Assembly: GCA_963757125.1 (NCBI GenBank)
Contig: CAVWQP010000003.1
Coordinates: 1-64,000 of the forward strand
Reading direction: 5' to 3'
Length of the DNA: 64,000 nt
Origin: CAVVSD01 sp963757125
GTDB lineage: Bacteria > Actinomycetota > Thermoleophilia > Solirubrobacterales > Solirubrobacteraceae
This document shows positions 25,252 through 34,488 of the stretch, piece by piece (within the stretch, counting starts at the first letter, position 1; each line of letters begins with the position of its first letter). The position numbers and the translations under genes were made by a program. The notes under the pieces are model-generated. The model was given only the letters and a program-made list of their open reading frames with translations. It searched no databases and was not told the origin of the DNA.

Positions 25252-26022
25252 TGCGGATCGTCGACCTGTCGATCCCGCTGTCCGACGACGTCCCCGCCGA
25301 TCCGCCGTACATGAAGCCGGCGATCGAGTACGTGGGGCACGACGAGGGGGCGGAGCAGATCGCGAACGCGTTCCCGGGCCTGGATCCGGGGCAGCTGCCC
25401 GAGGGCAAGGGCTGGGCGATGGAGCGCGTGCAGATCTCCACCCACAACGGGACGCACCTGGACGCGCCGTGGCACTACCACCCGACGATGGACGGCGGCG
25501 ACCGCGCGATCACGATCGACGAGATCCCGCTGGACTGGTGCATGCGGCCGGGGGTGCGCCTGGACTTCCGCGACCAGCCCGACGGCTATGTCGCGACGCC
25601 CGACGACATCGACCGCGAGCTGGCCCGCATCGGCCACGAGCTGCAGCCGCTGGACATCGTCGTCTGCGCGACGGGCGCGGGGGCGCGCTTCGGCCAGGAG
25701 GACTACATCCACAGCGGCTGCGGCTTCGGGCGCGACGCCACGCTGCACCTCGTGGAGCAGGGCGTGCGGATCGTCGGCACCGACGGCTGGAGCTGGGACG
25801 CGCCGTTCAGCCACACGCTGGAGCGCTTCACAGCGCGACGGCGACCCGTCGATCATCTGGGAGGGCCACAAGGCCGGCCGCGAGCGCGGCTACTGCCAGC
25901 TCGAGAAGCTCCACAACCTGGAGACGCTGCCCGACGACGGCTTCACGGTCGTCTGCTTCCCCGTGAAGATCGCGCGTGCCTCCGCCGGCTGGACGCGCGC
26001 CGTCGCGCTCGTGGACGCGTGA
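25251..26022 (+). pseudogene. Cyclase-family (kynurenine-formamidase-like) hydrolase, one frameshift
   Basis: Residues 1 to about 193 read in one frame and include the canonical metal motif STHNGTHLDAPWHYH (about 64-78). After LERF near 25830 the frame must shift by one base to read GDPSIIWEGHKAGRERGYCQLEKL and the tail ending WTRAVALVDA at 26022. The shifted frame is supported because its TGA overlaps the next gene's start by 4 bp (GTGA), the coupling used elsewhere in this operon. An extra base in CTTCACAGCG is the simplest cause. It may be a real mutation or an assembly insertion. Confidence 0.8.
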
Positions 26023-27137
26023 CCCGCACCGCGCTCATCGTCGGCGCCGGGATCGCCGGCATGACCGCCGCGGGCGAGTTCGCGCGCGCGGGTATCGAGG
26101 TCGACCTCATCGAGCGTGAGCCCGAGCCGGTGTTCCGCGGGATCGGCATCCTGCTGCTCCCGCCCGCCGTGCGCTCGATGGAGATGCTCGGCCTGGCGGA
26201 CGCGTGCCTGGAGCGCGGGTTCCCGCAGGTCGACTCGACGGTCTTCCTCGCCGACGGGACGCAGCTCGCACGCACCCCGATGGTCGGCCTCGCGGAGGGC
26301 GACCTGCCGCCGGCGATCGGCATCGCGCGGTCCGCCTTCGGCGACGTCCTGCGCGAGCGGGCCGAGGCCGGGGGAGTGCGGCTGCGGTGCGGGCTGACCG
26401 TCGAGGCGCTCGATGAGTCCGGCGACGTCCGGTTCAGCGACGGCAGCACCGGCAGCTACGACGTCGTCGTCGGCGCCGACGGGCTGCGGTCGAGCGTGCG
26501 GGCTGCCGTGTTCCCCGAGCAGCCCGACCCGATGTTCATCGGCCAGAGCGTGTGGCGGGTGCTCGTCGGGACGCGCCCGGACGAGGTCCACGGCCAGATG
26601 CTCTTCCTCGGCGCGCGGACCCGCGCGGGCTTCAACGCCATCCGCGAGGACGACATGTACCTCTACTGCGTGCACGAGACCGCCGAGGACGACGCCCCGC
26701 CCGACCGCGCGGAGTCCCACGCGCGGCTCATGGAGCTGCTCGAGGAGTACGGCGGGCTCGTGGCCGAGGTCCGCGACCGCTTCACGCCGGACCGCCCGGT
26801 GCACTACGGCCCGCTCTACACGACCTTCGTCGAGGGCCCGTGGCATCGCGGCAACGTCATCCTCATCGGCGACGCCGCGCACGCGACGCCGCCGCACCTG
26901 GCCAGCGGCGCCGGCATCGCGATCGAGGACGCGATCGTGCTCGCCCAGTGCCTGCGCGACGACGCGACGATCCCCGATGCGTTCGAGGCCTTCATGGAGC
27001 GCCGCTACGAGCGCTGCCGGATGGTCATCGAGAACTCGCGCACGCTCGCGCGCTGGGACCTCGATCCGGGTGCTTCCGGCGGCGACGCCGCCGCGCTCAC
27101 GACCGACACCTGGGCCGCGCTGGCCCAGCCGATCTGA
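26019..27137 (+). CDS. FAD-dependent monooxygenase (PHBH/UbiH-type aromatic hydroxylase)
   Basis: 372 residues. The N-terminal dinucleotide-binding motif (LIVGAGIAGMTAAGEFARAG), the DG motif (VVVGADGLRSSVR, about 153) and the FAD ribityl motif (LIGDAAHATPPHLASGAG, about 283-300) define a class A flavoprotein hydroxylase using NAD(P)H. GTG 26019 overlaps the cyclase stop, and the stop overlaps the next gene by 1 bp. With the oxygenase at 24085 this gives the operon two different hydroxylases, perhaps acting on successive intermediates. No membrane segment is seen. Confidence 0.88.
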   Translation: MTRTALIVGAGIAGMTAAGEFARAGIEVDLIEREPEPVFRGIGILLLPPAVRSMEMLGLADACLERGFPQVDSTVFLADGTQLARTPMVGLAEGDLPPAIGIARSAFGDVLRERAEAGGVRLRCGLTVEALDESGDVRFSDGSTGSYDVVVGADGLRSSVRAAVFPEQPDPMFIGQSVWRVLVGTRPDEVHGQMLFLGARTRAGFNAIREDDMYLYCVHETAEDDAPPDRAESHARLMELLEEYGGLVAEVRDRFTPDRPVHYGPLYTTFVEGPWHRGNVILIGDAAHATPPHLASGAGIAIEDAIVLAQCLRDDATIPDAFEAFMERRYERCRMVIENSRTLARWDLDPGASGGDAAALTTDTWAALAQPI

Positions 27138-27433
27138 TGCCGCGCATCTCCCAGCTGGTCGTGATGACCACGCAGCCCGGCCGGCGAGCCGACTGGCTGG
27201 AGGAGCTGAAGGACGTCCTGATCCACACGCGCGAATGGGACGGCTCCGAAGGCGTGGACGTCTTCCTCGACGAGCAGGACCCGGACCAGCTCGTGCTGAT
27301 CCTGCACTGGGCGAGCCACGAGCAGCACGCCGCCTACGCGCAGTGGCGGCGCGACAGCGGGACGTCCGTGGGGCTCTCGCCGCTGCTCACCGGCGAGCCG
27401 GTGCGCCGGTTCATCGAGCCCGTCGACGTCTAG
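27137..27433 (+). CDS. ABM-superfamily monooxygenase-like small protein
   Basis: 98 residues resembling the ferredoxin-like antibiotic-biosynthesis monooxygenase (ABM) fold: N-terminal strand ISQLVVMTTQPG, helix DWLEELKDVL, strand DVFLDEQDPDQLVLILHWASHEQHAAY, and an R-F-I-E-P end strand. Relatives are cofactor-free quinol monooxygenases or dimeric stress proteins. It is the last gene of the plus-strand operon, starting in TGATG. It converges with the BKACE gene, leaving only 4 bp between stops. A quinol oxidation role would fit the operon but is inferred. Confidence 0.75.
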   Translation: MPRISQLVVMTTQPGRRADWLEELKDVLIHTREWDGSEGVDVFLDEQDPDQLVLILHWASHEQHAAYAQWRRDSGTSVGLSPLLTGEPVRRFIEPVDV

Positions 27434-27437
27434 GTAC

Positions 27438-28376
27438 CTAGCCGGTCGGGATCTTCGTCGCCTCCGGGCCCTTGAGCGCGAGCATCTCGCGCGCCTCGTC
27501 CGGCGTCGCGACCTCGAGCGACAGCTCGCCGAGGATGCGGACGATCTTCTCCACCTGCTCGGCGTTGCTCGACGCGAGCTTCCCGCGCGACAGGTAGAGG
27601 CTGTCCTCCAGGCCGACGCGGACGTTGCCGCCCATGATCGCCCCGATGGTGACGAGGTTCGTCTGGTGGCGCCCGGCGCCGAGGACCGACCAGCGGAAGG
27701 CGTCGCCGAACAGGCGCTCGGCCGTGTTCTTCATGTGCATCAGGTTCTCGACGTCCGGCCCGATCCCGCCGAGGATCCCGAAGACGAACTGCACGAACAG
27801 CGGCGGCGTCACCAGGCCGCGGTCGAGGACGTGCGCGAGCGTGTAGAGCTGGCCGACGTCGTAGCACTCGAACTCGAAGCGCGTGCCCTGCGCGCCCATC
27901 GTCGCGACGATCGTCTCGATGTCCTTGACGGTGTTGCGGAAGATGTAGTCCCGCGTCATCTCCAGGTACTGGGGCTCCCAGTCGTTCTTGAACTCCTTGA
28001 TCCCGGCGGCCATCCCGAAGATCGCGAAGTTCATGCTGCCCATGTTCAGGGAGCACAGCTCGGGCGAGAACCGGCGCGCGGCGGCCGTGCGCTCCTCGAG
28101 CGACATGCCGTGCCCGCCGCCGGTCGTGATGTTGATGACGGCGTCGCAGCGCGAGCGGATCTCGGGCAGGAACTGCGCGAAGACGTCGGGATCCGGGCTG
28201 GGGCGCCCCGTCTCCGGGTCGCGCGCGTGGAGATGCAGGATCGTCGCGCCGGCCTCCGCCGCGCCGATCGCCTGCTCGGCGATCTGACTCGGGGTCACGG
28301 GCAGGTGGTCGGACTGCGAGGGGACGTGGATCGACCCCGTGACGGCACAGCTCACGATCACCTTGCGTGTCGGCAT
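27438..28376 (-). CDS. BKACE family enzyme (DUF849, beta-keto acid cleavage)
   Basis: 312 residues. HLHARDPETGRPSPD (about 47-62) supplies the zinc-binding His residues and NITTGGGHGMS (about 81-92) the conserved glycine loop. The C-terminal part has GNVRVGLEDSLYL. BKACE enzymes condense a beta-keto acid with acetyl-CoA to give acetoacetate plus a new CoA ester (3-keto-5-aminohexanoate cleavage enzyme is the founder). It is the last gene of the minus-strand operon running from the ABC transporter (34249) and is probably a late step that returns carbon to central metabolism. Confidence 0.9.
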   Translation of the reverse strand: MPTRKVIVSCAVTGSIHVPSQSDHLPVTPSQIAEQAIGAAEAGATILHLHARDPETGRPSPDPDVFAQFLPEIRSRCDAVINITTGGGHGMSLEERTAAARRFSPELCSLNMGSMNFAIFGMAAGIKEFKNDWEPQYLEMTRDYIFRNTVKDIETIVATMGAQGTRFEFECYDVGQLYTLAHVLDRGLVTPPLFVQFVFGILGGIGPDVENLMHMKNTAERLFGDAFRWSVLGAGRHQTNLVTIGAIMGGNVRVGLEDSLYLSRGKLASSNAEQVEKIVRILGELSLEVATPDEAREMLALKGPEATKIPTG

Positions 28377-28395
28377 GGTTCCCCTCCGGTGGATC

Positions 28396-29416
28396 TCACG
28401 ACTGGATGACGCCGAGGCCCTCGTCGACGCACGTCAGGCCCAGCAGCCCGGCAATCGTGCCACCGACGACCATCTCGACGTCGGCAGGCTCGAGCACGCG
28501 GCACCGCTCGACGAACCCCACCGGGTCCGTGTCGCCGACGGGCCAGTCGCTGCCCATCACGAGACGGTCCGCGCCCACGCGGGCCACGAGCGCCTCGAGC
28601 ATCGCCGGCTCGTAGAGGCAGGTGTCGTAGTGCAGGTCGCGCAGGTACTCGCTCGGGCGGCGCGAGATGTTCACCGCGCTGTGCGGGTGCGCCTTGACGT
28701 TGCGATCCAGGCGCCCGAAGTAGTGCGGCAGGTAGCCGCCGCCGTGCGCGACGACGACCTTCAGGCCCGGGTGCTGCTCGAGGACGCCCTCGTAGATGAG
28801 CGAGGCGATGAACTTGGCCTCCTCGATCGGCTGGCCGACCGAGTTCCACATCGAGTACTGCTGGAACCAGAGGTCCCGGGTGCCGTCGGGGTGCATGAAC
28901 GCGACGAGGTCGCGCTCGGCGACGGCGTCCCAGACCCAGTGGAAGGAGGGATCGCTCAGGTAGGTCCCGTTGACGGCGGCCGGGATCTGCAGCGACGCGC
29001 ATCCCGAGCTCGCCGGTGCAGCGTTCGAGCTCGCGCACGCTGGCGTCGTGGCTCTGCAGCGGCAGGGTGAAGCTGCCCACGATCCGCGTGGGATGCTCGG
29101 ACACCCAGCGCGCGATCTCGTCGTTGACGCGGCTGTTGATCTCGTCCTCGACGGCGGGCTCGGCCCAGGACGTGCCCTGCATGACCGTCATGTTGGACAC
29201 GACCTCGGCGTCGAGGCCGAGCCGGTCGAGCATCTCGATGTGCGTGGCCGGGTCGAACCCGGCGCGCTCGGCCATCTCCTGCGCGCTGCCGGGCGCCGCG
29301 GGCGGCATCTGGCGGGCGCCGAAGGCGGTGACGACGCTGTGCGGGACGCCGGCGGCGGCCGCCTGGCGCTCCATCATGTGCGCGTGCACATCGATCCGTG
29401 GGGTGCGCTGTGTCAT
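28396..29416 (-). pseudogene. Amidohydrolase (ACMSD-like decarboxylase/hydrolase), one frameshift
   Basis: The N terminus (RIDVHAHMM metal motif, about residues 7-15) reads to TGELGMRVA near 29005. A one-base shift is then needed to continue IPAAVNGTY, FHWVWDAV, FMHPDGTRDLW, VVAHGGGYLPHYFGRLD and VMGSDWPVGDTDP, which carry the remaining metal-binding His and Asp. An extra base in GCGCGTCGCTG is the simplest cause. ATG 29416 overlaps the stop of the upstream permease by 4 bp. It is a second amidohydrolase of the island, probably handling a different intermediate from the one at 19038. Confidence 0.8.
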
Positions 29417-30426
29417 ACCCGGTCTCGGAGTCGTGTCTCGCGGCCGTAGGCCAGAGCCGCGACGAGGATGATGACTCCGAAGAGGATCTGCTGGACGGCG
29501 GCGCTGTAGCCCTTGGCCAGCAGGACGGTGTTGATGACCGTGAGCATGATCGCGCCGATGACGGTGCGCCAGTAGTCGCCGCGCGCGCCGACGATCGACG
29601 TGCCGCCGACGATCACCGCGGTGAGGCTCGTGAACAGGTAGGGGGTGCCGATGCCCGTGTCGCCCGAGCCGCTGAAGCCGGTCAGCAGGACGCCGGTCAC
29701 CGCGGCCCCGACCGCGCTGAGCGCGAACGCCGCGATGACGACGCTGCGGGTCCGGACCAGCGCGAGCTCGGCCGCGCGCGGGTTCGCGCCGGTGAGGTAG
29801 ACGCGGCGCCCGGCGACGGTCCGTCGCAGGATCACGCCGGCGATGATCGCGATCACCAGCCAGAGGACGATGAGCGGTGGCACGGAGACGCCGACCGTCT
29901 TCGTGATGACGGTCGCGAAGCGCGTCAGCCACTCCGGCGCGGTCCCGGTGATGCCGCCGCGCGCCATGACGTCGATGGCGCCGAGGAGCACGAAGCCCAT
30001 CCCGAGGGTCACGACGATCGACTGGACGCGGAAGTGGTGGACGATGAGCCCGCTCAGCCCGCCCATGACGATCGATGCGGCGACGATGACGGCGAGCGCC
30101 GGGACGAAGCCCCAGCCGTTCTGCCCCACGAGGATCGCGGTCGCGACGTTCCCGAGGCCGATGAACCCGGGGACCGAGAGGTCGAGGTGGCCCAGGAGGA
30201 CGAGCACCGTCTGCCCCAGCGCGGCGAGCCCGAGGAACGAGGCCAGCAGCAGCATCGACTTGATGCTCGTCGCGGAGCTGAACCCGTCCAGCGTCACCGC
30301 CCCGTAGACGAAGATCGCGATCAGGATCGCGAGCTGCACGATCGGCGTGTCCCGAGCCAGGCGGATCGCGGTTCCACGCGCGCGCGAGGGTCCGCGCTCC
30401 GGGGTCGGTTCGGCGACGACGCTCAT
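29413..30426 (-). CDS. Sugar-type ABC transporter permease (RbsC/BPD_transp_2 family)
   Basis: 337 residues with about nine to ten hydrophobic helices. The conserved cytoplasmic/coupling region has LTGANPRAAELALVRT, and LGHLDLSVPGFIGLGNV near residue 82 is the family's signature after helix 3. It forms a heterodimeric channel with the permease encoded just upstream. ATG 30426 overlaps that gene's stop by 4 bp, and its own stop overlaps the amidohydrolase start. Imported substrates of this family are sugars, but several members carry aromatic or polyol compounds. Confidence 0.9.
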   Translation of the reverse strand: MSVVAEPTPERGPSRARGTAIRLARDTPIVQLAILIAIFVYGAVTLDGFSSATSIKSMLLLASFLGLAALGQTVLVLLGHLDLSVPGFIGLGNVATAILVGQNGWGFVPALAVIVAASIVMGGLSGLIVHHFRVQSIVVTLGMGFVLLGAIDVMARGGITGTAPEWLTRFATVITKTVGVSVPPLIVLWLVIAIIAGVILRRTVAGRRVYLTGANPRAAELALVRTRSVVIAAFALSAVGAAVTGVLLTGFSGSGDTGIGTPYLFTSLTAVIVGGTSIVGARGDYWRTVIGAIMLTVINTVLLAKGYSAAVQQILFGVIILVAALAYGRETRLRDRV

Positions 30427-31382
30427 CGCGCCGGACCCACCAGTCGCCGCGGCCGCAGCTGCGAGCTGAGGATGACCGCTCCGATCAGCACGCAGCCGTA
30501 GACGACGTCGAGCCACTGGGCGGAGACCTCCAGGCCGGACAGGAGGTTCTGGATGAGGAAGATGCACGTCGCGCCCAGGAGCGCGCCGACGAGACCGCCC
30601 CGCCCGCCCCCGACCGGGGTGCCGCCCAGGGACACGGCTGCGATCGCGATGAGCGTGTACTGGAGGCCGAGCGAGGAGTCCGCCGACCGGATGATCCCGG
30701 TGAGCGCCAGGCCGGCGATCGCCGCGAACATCCCGCCGAGCGCGTAGGCGGCGATCCGGACCGCGGGGACGTTGATGCCCGTCGCGAACGCCGTCGGGGC
30801 ATCCCCTCCGACGGAGAACATCGCCCGTACGAACGGCGTGCGTCGCAGGCCGAGCCACACGAGCAGCGGCACCGCCATCGTGATGAGCGCGCCAGGGATC
30901 GGCCCGACCTTGCCGCCCAGGTGGGCGGTCCAGTTCCCGGGCGACTGCTCCGGGGTCAGCAGGATCTCCTGCGCGACGCCGGTGAGGACGAACAGCCCAC
31001 AGAGGCCGACGATGATCGCCGGCAGGCGGACGTAGGCGATGAGCGCGCCGCTGGCCGCGCCGATCGCGGCACCCATCGCGAGCAGGATCGGCACGGAGAC
31101 CGCGCCGCCCAGCCCGTGGGGGATGAGGACGGCGACGAGGATGACGTTCGTCAGGCTCAGCAGCGGCCCGACCGACAGATCCAGTCCGCCGGTCACCACC
31201 GACGGCGCCGTCGCCATCGCGATGATCGCGAACGGCGCGAGGTCGGCGAGCGTCTCGGGCAACGCGGAGCCCGAGACGAAGCTCGCCTGGACGATGAGGT
31301 TCGCCACGAACAGCGCGACGGCGAGGATCGCGGCGAACATGAAGGAGCGCGTCTGCAGCAGTGCCAGCGCACGGTCACGCAT
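30423..31382 (-). CDS. Sugar-type ABC transporter permease (RbsC family), second subunit
   Basis: 319 residues from ATG 31382, which overlaps the ATPase stop by 8 bp; an upstream in-frame start would lie inside the ATPase gene. About nine membrane helices. The family signature is VVTGGLDLSVGPLLSLTNV (about 61-79), with SVGGDAPTAFATGINV in the conserved loop and SLGGTPVGGGRGGLVGALLGA near the C terminus. It is a paralogue of the permease at 29413, and the pair implies a heterodimeric channel. Confidence 0.9.
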   Translation of the reverse strand: MRDRALALLQTRSFMFAAILAVALFVANLIVQASFVSGSALPETLADLAPFAIIAMATAPSVVTGGLDLSVGPLLSLTNVILVAVLIPHGLGGAVSVPILLAMGAAIGAASGALIAYVRLPAIIVGLCGLFVLTGVAQEILLTPEQSPGNWTAHLGGKVGPIPGALITMAVPLLVWLGLRRTPFVRAMFSVGGDAPTAFATGINVPAVRIAAYALGGMFAAIAGLALTGIIRSADSSLGLQYTLIAIAAVSLGGTPVGGGRGGLVGALLGATCIFLIQNLLSGLEVSAQWLDVVYGCVLIGAVILSSQLRPRRLVGPAR

Positions 31383-32949
31383 CGCGCTCACGCTCCCGCC
31401 CGAAGAAGCTGGCAACGAGGCGCTCGCGCGACAGCTCGTGCCGGTCGAACTCGGCGAAGACCGACCCCTCCCGGAAGACGAGGACCCGGTCCATGAGCTC
31501 GATGAGCTCGTCGACCTCGGTGGAGAGCATCACGACCGCGACGCCCTCGGCCGCGAGCCCGGTCAGCAGCCGGTAGAGGTCGCGCTTGGCGTTGAGGTCG
31601 ACGCCGCGCGTCGGGTCGTTGAGGAGCAGGACCGCGGGTTCGGCAGCCAGCCAGCGCGCCATGACGATCTTCTGCTGGTTGCCGCCGCTCAGAGTCGTGA
31701 TCGGCAGGCCGGCGGAGCCGAGCGTGATCGCCAGCTGCTCCTTGAAGCGTGCGAGACGACCGTCGGTACGCGTGCGTGACACCAGCCCGGCGCGCTGGTC
31801 GGCGGTGAGCGTCGCCGCGGCGAAGTTGTCGCGGATGGACAACGTGGGGAACAGCGACTCCGAGCGGCGGTCGCGCGGGACGTAGACGACACCGAGGTCC
31901 GCGGCCTGCGCCGGCGAGCCGATGGCCGTCGACCTGCCGTCGTGGTGGCGCACGACCTGCCCGTCGGCCGCGCCGCCCCAGAGCGAGCGCAGGAACGCGT
32001 CCTGTCCGTGACCCTCCAGCCCGGCGAGCCCGACGAGCTCGCCGGCCTCCAGCGTGAACTCGATCGGCCTCGCGCCCGGGCGCAGCGTGATCCCCGCCTC
32101 GAGGACGGATTGGCGCTCCGCGGCCGCGGGGCCGGTGCGCTCGCGCTCCACGCCGGCGGTGAGGTGGTCGGCGCCGCTCATGAGGCGGACGAGCTCCTGC
32201 GCGGAGGTCTCCGCGCGCTCGACCGTCGCGACGGACCGGCCCGAGCGCAGCACGGTGATGCGGTCCGCGATCTCCTCGATCTCGTCCATGCGGTGCGAGA
32301 TGAAGATCACCGCTCCGGCGTTGGCCGTGAGCCGGCGCACGACCGCGAACAGCCGGTCGCGCGTGGCGACGTCCAGCGCGGAGGTGGACTCGTCGAGGAT
32401 CAGGATGCGCGGGTCGCGCACGAGCGCGCGCGCGATCCCGCACACCTGTCGCATGCTGAGTGGCAGCGACTCGACCGGCGCGTCGAGGGGCGGAGCCTCG
32501 CCGGTGAGCTCGGCGAGCACGGCCGCGGCCCGCTCGCGCTTGACGTCCTCGGGGACGCGGCGGCGGAACAGGCCGTCGACGCCCATCCAGACGTTCTCGA
32601 GCACCGTCTGCGGGCCGACGACGAGGACCTCCTGGAAGACGGGCACGACGCCCGCGTCCAACGTCACGCGCGGCGATCGGACACCGTCGAAGCGCCGGCC
32701 CGCGATCTCCATCGTGCCGCTGTCCGGGCGCTGCACCCCCGCCAGGATCTTGACGAGGGTGCTCTTGCCCGAGCCGTTCTCACCGACGACCGCGTGGACG
32801 TCTCCGGCCCGCGCCGAGAACGTGCACTCGCGCAGCGCCTGCGTGCGCCCGAACGCCTTCGCGAGGCCGTCGACCGCGAGGACGACCTCGCCCTGCCCGG
32901 CGGTCGCCTGGGCGGCCGCCGGCAGGGAGGGCTCCTCTGAGGTCGCCAT
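31375..32949 (-). CDS. Sugar-type ABC transporter ATP-binding protein (RbsA/MglA-like, two ATPase halves)
   Basis: About 524 residues with two nucleotide-binding domains. The first half has Walker A GENGSGKST (about 56-64), a diverged signature LPLSMRQ, Walker B ILILDESTSALD and the switch His in FISHRMDE. The second half has a degenerate Walker A (GLEGHGQDAF), a canonical LSGGNQQK signature and LLLNDPTRGVD. One strong and one weak site is normal for this family. ATG 32949 is preceded by an in-frame GTG at 32952. It follows the binding-protein gene by 22 bp. Confidence 0.92.
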   Translation of the reverse strand: MATSEEPSLPAAAQATAGQGEVVLAVDGLAKAFGRTQALRECTFSARAGDVHAVVGENGSGKSTLVKILAGVQRPDSGTMEIAGRRFDGVRSPRVTLDAGVVPVFQEVLVVGPQTVLENVWMGVDGLFRRRVPEDVKRERAAAVLAELTGEAPPLDAPVESLPLSMRQVCGIARALVRDPRILILDESTSALDVATRDRLFAVVRRLTANAGAVIFISHRMDEIEEIADRITVLRSGRSVATVERAETSAQELVRLMSGADHLTAGVERERTGPAAAERQSVLEAGITLRPGARPIEFTLEAGELVGLAGLEGHGQDAFLRSLWGGAADGQVVRHHDGRSTAIGSPAQAADLGVVYVPRDRRSESLFPTLSIRDNFAAATLTADQRAGLVSRTRTDGRLARFKEQLAITLGSAGLPITTLSGGNQQKIVMARWLAAEPAVLLLNDPTRGVDLNAKRDLYRLLTGLAAEGVAVVMLSTEVDELIELMDRVLVFREGSVFAEFDRHELSRERLVASFFGRERERDA

Positions 32950-32971
32950 CACGATGCTGCTGGGACGTCCG

Positions 32972-34249
32972 CTAGCTGCCCGACTTGGCGAAGAACTGAT
33001 CGAGGTAGTCCGGGCCGAGCAACGCCCCGTCCGGCCCCGGCGCGTATGCGATCGGCGTCGTGAGCTTCCAGGTCGGGTCGACCCAGTCGCTCAGGTTCTC
33101 GTCCGTGATCATGATCGGCGTCTGGAGAATGTCGGTCATCGTCACGCCGCGTCCGGCAAACAGGCCGAGGGCGACGTTGAAGGCCGCCTCCGCCATCTGC
33201 GCGGGCGGCTGTCCGAGGGCGACGCCCTTGTACTTGTCCTTGTTCTGGTTCCAGAAGGCCAGGGCGCCCGGCGTGGCGCCGGCGTCGGCGATCGGCGGGA
33301 CCTTGCGGCCCGTCTGCTGGAAGGCCTGGATGATGCCGGTGGCCATGCCGCCGACCTGGACCGCGCCGTCCACGTTGCCGGGGTGCGCCGCGAGGAACTG
33401 CAGTGTCTGCGCCTTGCCCACGGCAGGCTGGAACTGGCCGACCGGCCTCCCCGCGACCTTGATGCCGGAGCAGCCCTTGAACACTGTGTCCGCGCCCTTC
33501 AGGACCACGTCGCTGGCCGGGACGCCGGGGATGCCCTGCATCTCGAGCACGTTGCCCTTGTCCCCCATGATCTTGACCAGGCCCTGCCCGAGCGAGGCGC
33601 CGTCGATGGGCAGGTTGCCCTGCATGCCGATGACGTACTGATTGGCGGAGGGGTTCAGCGGAGTGAGCACCGGGATGCCGGCCTTGCCGGCCGCCTCGAG
33701 CACCGGCGCGTCGGCCGCCGGCGAGAGCTGCAGGACGACGAGCGCGTCGTACTTCTGGCGGATCGCCTGGCGGATCTGCTGGATCTGCGTCTGGACGTTG
33801 TTGTTGGAGTCCTGTGTCGTGACCTTGGTGATCACGTCCGAGCTCTTCTTGAGCTCGTCGAACTTCTTCACCATGTCCTGGATGAACGGGGTGCTGATGT
33901 TCCCCGGCGAGAAGTAGATCGAGTAGGGCTTGGACTTCGACGGCTTCCAGTCGGCCCAGGCGCTCTTGTGCACCGGCTGCGGGAAGAGGTTGTAGGCCGC
34001 CTGGACGTCCTTGGGCAGCTTGGCGAGGACGCCATCCGGGTCCTCCGGCATCTGCTGCGGGACGCTGCCGCAGCCCGTGGTCGGCGCGGCCGTGCTGGCC
34101 TCGTTGGACGTGCTCGTCGTGCTCGCCGCACCGCCGCCCGAGGTGCCGGTGTCGGCGCTCCCCGAGTCGTCGTTCGAGCTTCCGCAGGCCACGAAGGCCA
34201 TGGCGGCGACCAGCATCACCAGCAGGGCGATGGCCCTCTTGATTCTCAT
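32972..34249 (-). CDS. Substrate-binding lipoprotein of the ABC transporter (periplasmic-binding-protein-like fold)
   Basis: 425 residues. A lipoprotein signal (positively charged MRIKR, hydrophobic run, lipobox VACG with the lipidated Cys at about 22) is followed by a Ser/Thr/Gly-rich linker to about residue 60. The mature domain has the type I periplasmic-binding fold of ribose-binding proteins: KPYSIYFSPGNISTPFIQDM, ALVVLQLSPAADAP and GAVQVGGMATGIIQAF. It captures the substrate outside the membrane for the two permeases downstream. It is the first gene of the operon down to 27438. A plausible promoter lies at 34326-34353. Confidence 0.9.
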   Translation of the reverse strand: MRIKRAIALLVMLVAAMAFVACGSSNDDSGSADTGTSGGGAASTTSTSNEASTAAPTTGCGSVPQQMPEDPDGVLAKLPKDVQAAYNLFPQPVHKSAWADWKPSKSKPYSIYFSPGNISTPFIQDMVKKFDELKKSSDVITKVTTQDSNNNVQTQIQQIRQAIRQKYDALVVLQLSPAADAPVLEAAGKAGIPVLTPLNPSANQYVIGMQGNLPIDGASLGQGLVKIMGDKGNVLEMQGIPGVPASDVVLKGADTVFKGCSGIKVAGRPVGQFQPAVGKAQTLQFLAAHPGNVDGAVQVGGMATGIIQAFQQTGRKVPPIADAGATPGALAFWNQNKDKYKGVALGQPPAQMAEAAFNVALGLFAGRGVTMTDILQTPIMITDENLSDWVDPTWKLTTPIAYAPGPDGALLGPDYLDQFFAKSGS

Positions 34250-34325
34250 CTCTCCCCCTCCTCAGCAGCCGGGTGCCACCGCCGCTCTGCCTGCGGAGGC
34301 CCAGATACGGTGCACTTGGCAGCAA

Positions 34326-34353
34326 TGTATCCACATGCGTAAGATCGCGTCAA
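34326..34353 (-). promoter_or_regulatory. Putative sigma-70-type promoter of the ABC transporter operon
   Basis: On the minus strand TTGACG (34353-34348) is followed after 16 bases by GATACA (34331-34326), inside a GGATACATT box like those at 22924 and 23014. The transporter gene starts 77 bp downstream. ATGCGT and ACGCAT (34335-34340, 34355-34360) form an inverted repeat with a 14-base spacer over this region, which may be an operator. Confidence 0.5.
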
Positions 34354-34488
34354 GACGCATCTGGGACCCAAACAGGTGTCTGGGCTCCGAATATTGCGAT
34401 GCGTTCGCGGAGCCGTGGCAACGGATTCCGGGAGGGGGAGGGCTATGGTTCACGCGGTGCAAGAGCCTGGATTCGCGAGGTAATCGGG

